Below are positions 55,085-64,000 of a DNA stretch of 64,000 nucleotides, piece by piece; position 1 is the stretch's first letter, and every line of letters starts with the position of its first letter. Made by a program: the position numbers and the translations under genes. The notes under the pieces were generated by a model. That model did no database searches. It was not told the DNA's origin and was given only the letters and a program-made list of their open reading frames with translations. This stretch comes from Platerodrilus igneus. Taxonomy: Eukaryota; Arthropoda; Insecta; Coleoptera; Lycidae. The stretch covers positions 10,200,001 to 10,264,000 of the forward strand of contig JARFIW010001469.1 in NCBI GenBank assembly GCA_036346225.1, read 5' to 3'.

Positions 55085-55590
55085 CCGAACTGAATCTAAG
55101 CGGAAAGAGCAGCAGCTATGTTCGAAGACAACAAACATAGAAACAAGGACAAATGTCTAGGAAGCATATGTGTGGAGCACAGTACTGTACGCCTGTAAAA
55201 AAAGGACAGTAGGAAAAGCAGACAAGAAAAGGAATAAGCCTTTTGGAATCTATGCTTTAGATGTATGATGATGCATGGACAGATAAAGTCGATAATAAAG
55301 AGGTTACAGAAATAGTAAAGGAATAAAGGTATCTGTGGAAAAAAAATAGGAGACATAGAAGGACAGAATACGTTCTAAGGCGTTTTTGGAGAATAGTGCT
55401 GGGTATGTTACAATCAGATATAGGAAAAAAGAGAGGCAGAGGTAGACCTAGGTTAGACTATTGCACGCAGATTATGAAAGCTACAAACTGGGAATTTCAG
55501 GGAAATGTGTAGGTTAGCTCAGAATATGAAACAATGGAGGTACGCGTGCAACCAGTTCCAGGGCTGAAGACTTAATGATGATGATTGACA
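55085..55590 (+). pseudogene. Third fragment of the same LINE, with ATG-repeat tail
   Basis: Carries caaacatagaaacaagg, tgtgtggagcacagtactg, gagaggcagaggtagaccta and agctcagaatatgaaacaa, all found in the first copy. It ends ttaatgatgatgattg. A short ATG repeat at the 3' end is typical of several LINE clades (RTE and CR1 among them). Confidence 0.7.
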
Positions 55591-55679
55591 ATCTAAGACT
55601 TAAGATTGTAAATACATTTCATTGTTTTGTTTATTGATATCAGATAATTCAATATTGATTTTATTAGCCTGCAATTAAA

Positions 55680-56000
55680 ATACATTCTTTTACAATTGTT
55701 TTTCAAATCATATCGCGTTTTTTGTCAGTAATACATGTCTTTAGATAAAGGAATATCACATGGTACATTATTGAAATCGCCAAAGAACAATCTATTTAAA
55801 TGTAAAACAATCTAATACAACGTTCATATGCAAAATAAACCTGATAATGGTTCTGAAAAATTAAAAGGTCTCGTGACGATTTTAACTTCGCCATCGTTTT
55901 CAGCACAAAAAACTGCTTTAGAAACGCACTTATGAATTTAAAAACTTTTAAAAACAAAAAAGTTGCAAACAAAAACAAAAAGCACATTATGCACTTTGTT
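55680..56000 (-). repeat. Dispersed inverted repeat, right copy (pairs with 47700-48050)
   Basis: On the minus strand it shows cgtttctaaagcagtttttt, aaaacgatggcgaagttaaa, aggtttatttt and atgaacgttgtattagatt. The minus ORF 55796-55987 lies on it and is not supported as a gene. Confidence 0.7.
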
Positions 56001-56080
56001 AATCATGTGAAAAAACAACTACAAACTTCGTTTGTTTGACAACCATCAAAATCTTCAACTCTACTCCAATTTAACCAATA

Positions 56081-56089
56081 CTCTCTTAC
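56081..56089 (+). repeat. 9-bp target duplication, left
   Basis: ctctcttac, repeated exactly at 63853-63861 on the other side of the foldback-like element. Confidence 0.85.
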
Positions 56090-56700
56090 AGGTCCATGAA
56101 GTTGTCACCCCCAAATGGGAAATTTTTGAAAATGTACATAGAATTCGTTTGCCCACGATTACACAACACAAATTTTCGTTTGCCCACCTCCCAATAAAAA
56201 GTTATCAGCAAAACAAAAATGGAGAAAAATTTTAATCCAGCACCCCCATGCAAAAAATTCTTCAATTCGTTAGTAGAATTTGATTGCCCACGATTTGCCC
56301 AACACAAGTTTTTATTTGTTCACCTAGAAAAAGTTATAGCCAAATAAAAAAATTGGGAAACCGTGAAGTTAGCACCCCGATTGCAAAATTTTTCAAAATG
56401 CACACACAATTCGTTTGCCCATGATTTGCCCACGTTTGCCCAACATAAATTTTCGTCTGCCCACCTCCCAATAAAAAGTTACGGGCAAAACAAAAATGAA
56501 GCAAATTTTTAACCCAGCACCCCCGTCCAAAAAATTCTTCAATTCGCGAGAAGAATTTGATTGTCCACGATTTTGCCTAACCAAAATTTTTATTTGATCG
56601 CCCTTTAAAAAAGTTATAGTTAAATTAAAAAATTGTGAAATTTTTCAAAATGCACATAGAATTCGTTTGCCCAGCACAAATTTTTGTTTGCCCACCTCGC
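56090..56700 (-). repeat. ~290-bp monomers, left arm (about two units)
   Basis: Landmarks in reverse: tttgcccacg, cacctcccaataaaaagtta (56183, 56463), cagcaccccc and gaattcgtttgcccac. Same monomer as the right array at 61774-63852 in the opposite direction. Confidence 0.85.
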
Positions 56701-56870
56701 AAAGGATAGTTATAAATAACATAATACGGACAATCATCTAGAATGAGCAATTCTGAAGAATTTTTTACGCATTGAGAGCTGGAATAGTTTGCCCACTCGT
56801 TCCTTTCGTTTGCCCACTCGTTCTTTTCGTTTGCCCATGCGTCAGTGTCGTTTGCCCACCCCGCGGAATC
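56701..56870 (-). repeat. 143-bp monomer, left arm (single unit)
   Basis: Contains gcaaaggatagttataaata, aatacggacaatcatctag, gagcaattctgaag, acgcattgagagctggaa and repeated tttgcccactcgttc. It is the reverse complement of the monomers at 59030-60240. Confidence 0.85.
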
Positions 56871-59020
56871 GAGTAATTAACAAATACAACTGAAAAAATG
56901 CAGATTATCCGTCCCGAGGATTCACGATATGTCTGTCTTATCAATGTGTCATTGTATGTGCGCGCACCTGTATATATTTAGGAACATACATAGATTAAAA
57001 TGGGATGCAGATTACAACTTATAATGAAGCATTTCTTGTTTCACTACGCTGGGCGATAGTGAAACTCACTTAAAAGAATGTTCATTTTTTTCTTACAAAA
57101 GTCGTGCAGAAGATGTTTTATCCGTATTGACAAAATTGACTTTTGAAGACTTCCGCACTAGCTCTGAACTCTCTATCTTCAGCGGTTTAGAGAGACTATC
57201 AGGGAGGTCGTTAATTGAATACGGATGTGTAGGGCGCCACTGTACTTAGATAATGTGTAAAACAAGAAATATCGCTAAAGAAAAATACAGGAACCTCAAC
57301 GAGTATATTCTCTTGTAGAAATACAAAATTTTGTATTTTTAGATGGTACTACGTTTGTCCTGAAATAAAATAAAATACATAAAATAATATTAGAAACAGC
57401 AATTTGCGCCTCAAAATAAAATCAAATAAATCAGACAGGTTTTATACATCTATGATTTCTTTCTTTTGTGTTATAGTGCATGGACACTCTACTTAAATTT
57501 TATGCACATCTGGTAATACGTTAGCTTAAGAGCTTCCTTGAATGTAATTAACCTTGTTTAAATTAATAAAGAAATTAAGACTGCTAAGTAAGTATATATA
57601 ACTGAAAATTATTTCCGAAATATTTTGACAAATAATTATCGTTAGTTTGTGAATATTCAATTAATTTTTATATCTAATGTTAATCTTGGGCAATTTAAAT
57701 AAAATAGCAAGCCTCTAGAGCAATTAGGCATTAACATAATTAAGGGATTTTTTTAATGTCACCTTTTCAGTACTGAGAAAATGATTCACATATAATAAAA
57801 ATAAGTTGGTAATAAGATCTTTCAAATTAGTAAAGTTAACTTCATAAATAGTTATCGTGCATAAACAAGTGTATGATTGTATTATTCGTAATTCAAATTC
57901 ATAAAACTTTTGTTACATAGACAATTTTATAAAGCATGAATTTTTGATAAAAAGGAATGTTTGAAAATTCAAATTTATAATTAAAGATTATCACAAAGAT
58001 GTTAAGTTCCATGGGTTCAAACTACCAAGGTTAGATTTATACATGACGTTATACGTCAAACAGATGATTGCTGCACCGATGGATATCACTTATCACGTTT
58101 ACCTCAGGTTTGACGGCTTGCACCATTTAACAAACAAGTTCAAACCACACGTGGACTTCCAGCATTTGACAAACACGTAAAAAAAGTTGCCTCATCGTTA
58201 TAACAAAGCCTCTTAAACTGGAACCATAATGTAAGTTTCTAAAGCGTAATCGCTTTATACGCAATTACATCAGCTGCCTACAACCATTGGTTAGCCCTAA
58301 CCATTGCTTCTCAATTATAACAAAATTTCCATGTTGAAATTTACGGAACGCATATATCTTAGACGCAGTAAAAATTTAACAACCTAACTCGACCATCTTT
58401 GCATCAGTAATTAAACGTTATAGCTTCCGTATTTTAGTGTTGCTTTAATTTATATTTATACATCAGTTCTTGGTACGTTAGTTTTAGCGTTGTTTTTGCA
58501 TATCAGTTCGTTGTGCGTTAGCTTTATTGTTGCGCATGATGAGTTTCAAACAATTGGATCGATGCATTTATGGAAACTCAATTGCGACTCGCAAGTCAGC
58601 CTTAGATATGAACTTTACCATATTGACGTTGCAAGTAGCAAAAGCCGACTGACCGGCACGTCGAGAACAGCCTTAACATGCAGAAGCGTGTAAACACGCT
58701 ATTGTTATCGCCTTGGAGATACGTTGTAAAAATTTTACAATACAGACTGGACATTTATAACTATACGCTTTATTTACTATATGATTAAAATTAAAGAAGA
58801 ACAATAATTGGGGTGGTCCGAAATTATGGTACTTTGCTTTTAATTCTGTATTAATTGTTGAAGTATGATTTATATTAAACTATAAAAGCAAATTCACAAA
58901 TTTTATAACACCATAATTGTTAAGCGTTAATTTAGCAGAGGAAAAACGAACTGTTGCAATAAGGTACAGTATCTTTATTTGTTGAATATGTATCAAACGA
59001 AAAAACGGAGTAGGCAAACT
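56871..59020. other. Unique core of the foldback-like element; no gene
   Basis: About 2.1 kb, AT-rich, with no transposase motif in any frame; the ORF 58490-58693 has no recognised domain. It is the loop between the two inverted arms. Confidence 0.6.
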
Positions 59021-60240
59021 ATTTCAGTTCTCAAGGCGTAAAAATGCTTCAGAATTGCTCATACTAGATTATTGTCCGTATTATTTTATTTATAACTATC
59101 CTTTGCAGGGTGGGCAAACAACATTAACGCATGGGCAAACAAAAAGACCGAGTGGGCAAATGATTCTAGCTCTCAATGCGTACAAAATGCTTCAGAATTG
59201 CTCATACTAGATGATTGTCCGTATTATTTTATTTATAACTAACCTTTGCGGGGTGGACACACAACATTAACGCATGGACAAACGAAAAGAACGAGTGGAC
59301 AAACGATTCCAGCTCTCAATGCGTAAAAAATGCTTCAGAATTGGTCATACTAGATTATTGTCCGTATTATTTTATTTATAACTATCCTTTGTAGGGTGGG
59401 CAAACAACATTAACGCATGGGCAAACGAAAAGAACGAGTGGGCAAAAGATTCCAGCTCTCAATGCGTAAAAAATGCTTCAGAATTGCTCATAATAGATGA
59501 TTGTCCGTATTATTTTATTTATAACTATCCTTTTCTGGGTGGGCAAACAACATTAACGCATGGGCAAACTAAAAGAACCAGTGGGCAAACGATTCCAGCT
59601 CTCAATGCGTAGAAAATGCTTCAAAATTGCTCATACTAGATGATTGTCCGTATTATTTTATTTATAACTATCCTTTGCTGAATGAGCAAACAACATTAAC
59701 GCATGGGCAAACGAAATGAACGAGTGGGCAAACGATTCCAGCCTTCAATGCGTACAAAAGGCTTCAGAATTGCTCATACTAGATTATTGTCCGTATTATT
59801 TTATTTATAACTATCCTTTGCAGGGTGGGCAAACAACATTAACGCATGGGCAAACGAAAAGAACGAGTGGGCAAAAGATTCCAGCTCTCAATGCGTACAA
59901 AATGCTTCAGAATTGCTCATACTAGATGATTGTCCGTATTATTTTATTTATAACTAACCTTTGCGGGGTGACAAACAACATTAACGCATGGGCAAACGAA
60001 AAGAACGAGTGGGCAAATGATTCCAGCTCTCAATGCGTAAAAAATGCTTCAGAATTGCTCATACTAGATTATTGTCCGTATTATTTTATTTATAACTATC
60101 CTTTGCTGGATGGGCAAACAACATTAACGCATGGGCAAACGAAAAGAACGAGTGGGCAAATGATTCCAGCCTTCAATGCGTACAAAAGGCTTCAGAATTG
60201 CTCATACTAGATGATTGTCTGTATTATTTTATTTATAACT
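59021..60240 (+). repeat. 143-bp tandem array, right arm (about 8.5 units)
   Basis: The landmark attgtccgtatt recurs at 59072, 59215, 59357, 59500, 59643, 59786, 59929 and 60072, with a variant at 60215, a period of 143. Each unit carries three or so gtgggcaaac words. The ORFs at 59716-59925 and 59926-60210 are translations of the repeat. Confidence 0.95.
60229..60240 (+). repeat. Direct repeat flanking the nested element, left
   Basis: ttatttataact, present again at 61762-61773. It is part of the 143-bp monomer, so it marks where the nested element went in. Confidence 0.7.
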
Positions 60241-60299
60241 AGGAATGACGACGGGTACCCGGGTATGTACCCAATAACGCAATAGCCGGGACGAAATTT

Positions 60300-60775
60300 T
60301 GATATCCGATACCCGATAAACACCCGATACCCGTTAAATACCCGAAACCCGATAAATACCCCATACCGGCTAAATACCCGATGCCCGCTAAATACCCGAT
60401 ACCCGCTAAATACCCGATACCCGCTAAATACCCGTTACCCGATAAATACCCGAAAGCCGATTAATACCCGATACCCGATAAATACCCGATACCCTATAAA
60501 TACCCGATACCCTATAAATACCCGAAACCCGACAAATACCCCATACCGGCTAAATACCCGATGCCCGCTAAATACCCGATACCCGCTAAATACCCGATAC
60601 CCTATAAATACCCGATACCCTATAAATACCCGATACCCTATAAATACCCGAAACCCGATAAATACCCCATACCGGCTAAATACCCGATACCCGCTAAATA
60701 CCCGATACCCTATAAATACCCGATACCCTATAAATACCCGAAACCCGACAAATACACGATACCCGATAAATGAAA
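60300..60775 (+). repeat. 18-bp tandem repeat array
   Basis: About 26 units of taaatacccgatacccgc with variants, organised into a higher-order pattern in which a block with ccccataccggc recurs at about 60360, 60540 and 60665. The ORF 60561-60773 is only this repeat. Confidence 0.95.
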
Positions 60776-61439
60776 TGAAATGCCTAGCGTTTTTTAGTTT
60801 TTACCTTATAATAAAAACGTAACAAAGAATGTTTAAGTAAGTACCTACGTGATTTATTTTATATGCACTTTGAACACTAGTGGAAAAATTATGATATTTT
60901 ATTAACTGCGGATGAGTTAAACGTTTAAACAAAATCGTTTAAAAAAAGTACAGCCCTTTTATACAATTAATATTTAATTACCATTTCAGACCCGGATTAT
61001 CATTGTAATCATAACCAAAATGAAGCAACCTTGCACGAATACGATTTATTTTTGAGGGAACCAACTTTAGTTCCTAGTAAGGACCAACTAAAGTGGTGAA
61101 AGGAACCCACAAAACAAAATACCGCAGTGTGGCCGTCTTGTCAATGAAATATTTGGCAATTCCAGCCACATCTGTGGCAAGTGAAAGACACTTTTAGGCA
61201 GCTGGGCGTATAATATCGAAACGCCGAGCGCGGTTTAGTCCCGAAACGTCGGAAGCCATTATATTTGTCAACAGAAATTATGATTACATTAATTAAATAC
61301 AAAAATAAAATATAAATAAAAATGTATAATACAGTTTTATTTTTAATGTCATGTCTATGTCTATACGACATTATGAGTTTAATGTTATGCACATGCAAAC
61401 AATATACAAAAAGGAATTTACATTTACGTTCAACTGATA

Positions 61440-61735
61440 ATTCTTGGATAACGGGTACAATTATTGGGTATCGAGTAATTATCGGGTATCTGGTTTCGGG
61501 TAAATTATCAGGTATTTATTGGGAATCGGGTAATTATTGGGTTTCGAGTACTTAACGGGTATGGGTAATTATCTGCTATAGGATAATTATCGGGTATCGG
61601 GTAATTATCGGGTATCGGGAAATTATCGGGTAATTATCAGGTATCGGGTAGTTATCGGGTATCGGGTAATTATCAGGTATCGGGTAATTATCAGGTATCG
61701 GGTAAATCCCGGGTATTAATTTCGGGTACCCGGGT
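61440..61735 (-). repeat. Inverted 18-bp-type array (gggtatcgggtaattatc)
   Basis: Imperfect repeats of gggtatcgggtaattatc, complementary in their gggtatcggg core to the left array. Spacer bases differ (taattatc against taaata), so the arms have diverged. Confidence 0.9.
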
Positions 61736-61773
61736 ACGAAAATTATCGGGTACCGTTATTCTTATTTATAACT

Positions 61774-63852
61774 ATCATTTGCGAGGTGGGCAAACAAAAA
61801 TTTGTGCTGGCCAAACGTGGGCAAACGAATTCTATGTGCATTGTGAAAAATTTCGTAAATTTTTAATTTAACTATAACTTTGGGGGAGGGGGGAAATAAA
61901 AATTTTGGTTGGGCAAACGTGGACAAATCGTGCACGATCAAATTCTTCTCACGAATTGAAGAATTTTTTGAATGGGAGTACTGGGTTAAAAATTTGCTTC
62001 GTTATTTGTTTTGCTCATAACTTTTTATTGAGAGGTGGGCAAACGAAAATTTATGTTGGGTAAACGTGGGCACATCATGGGCAAACCAATTGTATGTGTA
62101 TTTTGAACAATTTCGCAATTGGGGTGCTAACTTCACGGTTTCGCAAATTTTTTAATTTGGCTATAACTTTTTTTAAAAAAGTGGGCAAATAAAATTTTGT
62201 GTTGGGCAAACGTGGGCAAATCGTGGGCAATCAAATTCTACTATCGAATTGAAGAATTTTTTGCATGGGATGCTGGATTAAAATTTTTCTCCATTTTTTG
62301 TTTGCTCATACCTTTTTATTGGGAGGTGGCCAAACGAAAATTTGTGTTGGGCAAAGGTGGGCAAATCATAGGCAAACGAATTTTATGTACATTTTCAAAA
62401 ATTTCGCAATTGGGGTGCTAACTTCACGGTTTCCCAATTTTTTTATTTGGCTATATTTTTTTTTTAAAAGGTGGGCAAATAAAAAGTTGTGTTGGGCAAA
62501 CGTGGGCAAATCGTGAGCAATCAAATTCTACTGACAAATTGAAGAATTTTTTGCTTGGTGGTGCTAGATTAAAATTTTGCTCCATTATTTGTTTTGTTCA
62601 TAACTTTTTATTGGGAGGTGGGCAAACGAAAATTTGTGTTGGGCAAACGTGGACAAATCGTGGGCAAATGAATTTTATGTACATTTTCAAAAATTCCGCA
62701 ATTTGGGGTGCTAACTTCACGGTTTCCCAATTTTTTTATTTGACTATAATTTTTTTTTAAAAGGTGGGCAAATAAAAATTTGTGTTGGGCAAACGTGGGC
62801 AAATCGTGGACAATCAAATTCTACTATCGAATTAAAAAATTTTTGCATGGGGGTGCTGGATTAAAGATTTGCTCCATTTTTGTTTTGCTCATAACTTTTT
62901 ATTGGGAGGTGGGCAAACGAAAATTTGTGTTGGGCAAACTTGGGCCAATTGTGGGCAAACGAATTTTATGTACATTTTAAAAATTTCGCAATTGGGGTGC
63001 TAACTCCACGGTTTCCCAATTTTTTTATTTGGCTATAACTTTTTTTAAAAAAGTGGGCAAATAAAAATTTGTGTTGGGCAAACATGGGCAAATCGTGGGC
63101 AATCAAATTCTACTATCGAATTGAAGAATTTTTGCATGGGGGTGCTGGATTAAAATTTTTCTCCATTTTTGTTTGCTCATAACTTTTTATTGGGAGATGG
63201 CCAAACGAAAATTTGTGTTGAGCAAACGTGGGCAAATCATGGGCAAACGAATTTTATGTACATTTTCAAAAATTTCGCAATTGGGGTGCTAACTTTACGG
63301 TTTCCCAATATTTTTATTTGGCTATAATTTTTTTTAAAAGGTGGTCAAATAAAAAGTTATGTTGGGCAAACGCGGGCAAATTGTAGGCAATCAAATTCTA
63401 CTATCGAATTGAAAAATTTTTTGCATTGTGGTGCTGGATTAAAATTTTGCTCCATTTTTTGTTTTGTTCATAACTTTTTATTGGGAGGTGGGAAAACGAA
63501 AATTTGTGTTGGGCAAACGTGGGCAAATCGTGGGCAAATGAATTTTATGTACATTTTCAAAAATTCCGCAATTGGGGTGCTAACTTCACGGTTTCCCAAT
63601 TTTTTTATTTGACTAATTTTTTTTTTAAAAGGTGGGCAAATAAAAATGTGTTGGGCAAACGTGGACAAATCGTGGGCAATCAAATTCTACTGACGAATTG
63701 AAGAATTTTTTGCATGGTAGTGCTGGATTAAAATTTTACTGCATTTTTGTTTTGCTCATAACTTTTTATTGGGAGGTGGGCAAACGTGAGCAAACGAATT
63801 CTATGTACGTTTTCAAAAATTTCCCGTTTGAGGGTGCCAACTTCACGGACCT
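61774..63852 (+). repeat. ~290-bp tandem array, right arm (about 7 units)
   Basis: The landmark cataactttttattggga and variants recurs at about 62018, 62306, 62599, 62889, 63176, 63467 and 63758 (period 287-293). Each unit has two half-units with gtgttgggcaaacgtgggc. All ORFs in this stretch on both strands are repeat translations. Confidence 0.95.
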
Positions 63853-63861
63853 CTCTCTTAC
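63853..63861 (+). repeat. 9-bp target duplication, right
   Basis: ctctcttac, exact copy of 56081-56089, immediately after the element's last bases (ggacct). Confidence 0.85.
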
Positions 63862-64000
63862 GGGTTCAGATATCACAATGGTGAGCGTACAATTTGAAAA
63901 ACTCTGTATACGATCCGTAATTTATGCTTGTTGAACAACTTGAATTAAATCAAGAATAAAAGAACTACTTTTCTTTTGAATTTTTGGGATTATTCCATAT
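63862..64000. other. Flank after the foldback-like element
   Basis: About 140 bases of ordinary AT-rich sequence with an aataaa word at 63954. No gene seen before the window ends. Confidence 0.6.

Larger units (their letters stand above)
60241..61761. mobile_element. Nested inverted-repeat element built of acccgat repeats
   Basis: The element starts aggaatgacgacgggtaccc, and the reverse complement of its end is gaataacggtaccc. Long runs of an 18-bp word follow on the left (60300-60775) and of its inverse on the right (61440-61735). A unique middle of ~660 bases has no recognised gene. It interrupts the foldback-like element between its 143-bp and 290-bp arrays and is flanked by a 12-bp direct repeat. 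This makes it a second, smaller foldback-type or hAT-like non-autonomous element; the superfamily is uncertain. Confidence 0.65.
56090..63852. mobile_element. Foldback-like element with long inverted ends made of tandem repeats
   Basis: The left end aggtccatgaagttg and the reverse complement of the right end (aggtccgtgaagttg) match, continue inward as an inverted repeat, and are bounded by an exact 9-bp duplication. Inward from each end come ~290-bp monomers, then 143-bp monomers, on both sides in opposite orientation. Short copies of gtgggcaaac(g) occur throughout. Long TIRs of tandem repeats plus a 9-bp duplication are the hallmarks of Foldback elements, which are related to Mutator-like transposons. 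No transposase is visible, so it is non-autonomous. The right side is far longer than the left, so the arms have expanded unequally. Confidence 0.8.

Noticed and set aside
59716..60210. Repeat-protein gene with recurring GQTTLTHGQTKRTSG
   Set aside because: It is the 143-bp tandem repeat in translation (143 is not a multiple of three, so frames change from unit to unit).
60561..60773. KYPIP repeat peptide
   Set aside because: Direct translation of the 18-bp array in a non-coding transposon.
56086..63612. CRISPR-like array
   Set aside because: The repeats are continuous tandem monomers of 143 and ~290 bp with no unique spacers, in a eukaryotic foldback-like element.

Overview
The window is repeat-dense, AT-rich eukaryotic DNA, most likely from an insect or another arthropod. 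The evidence is the mix of BEL/Pao and Ty3/gypsy-like LTR elements, a mariner (D,D34D), two kinds of LINE, a tRNA-derived SINE and a foldback-type DNA element. I see no convincing intact host gene, no rRNA and no functional tRNA gene. Nearly every coding stretch I recognise is a transposable-element fragment broken by stops and frameshifts. The species cannot be named from this window.

Layout. 1-1464 holds nothing I recognise. 1465-~12210 is a decayed BEL/Pao element (copy 1), whose gag is split by a 5'-truncated LINE (4865-7290) with an 11-bp target duplication. 12211-14214 is unrecognised. 14215-15575 is an anomalous block in which two different stretches of the neighbouring repeat are interleaved a few bases at a time, which looks like a consensus or assembly artefact. 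15576-34388 holds two nearly identical head-to-tail ~9.6 kb units. Each carries a BEL/Pao gag-pol region followed by ~4.28 kb that behaves like a very long LTR. 35066-36145 is a ~160-bp satellite arranged head-to-head, and the same monomer occurs inside the long LTR.

38050-39345 is a minus-strand LINE fragment whose RT core is split by three tandem tRNA-derived SINEs, with a 14-bp repeat at every junction. 41160-44520 holds two copies of a gypsy-like gag, a zinc knuckle and a macro (ADP-ribose-binding) domain, followed by a full SINE. 44830-50400 is mostly unrecognised, with dispersed repeat pairs. 50427-51684 is a mariner with both TIRs and TA flanks. 52766-55590 holds a possible Penelope-like fragment and three pieces of a LINE.

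56090-63852 is a 7.76-kb foldback-like element. It has an exact 9-bp target duplication and long inverted ends built from 143-bp and ~290-bp tandem monomers rich in the word gtgggcaaac. A second, smaller inverted-repeat element (60241-61761) made of 18-bp repeats is nested inside it. The window is therefore best read as a graveyard of nested insertions rather than as a set of cooperating genes.
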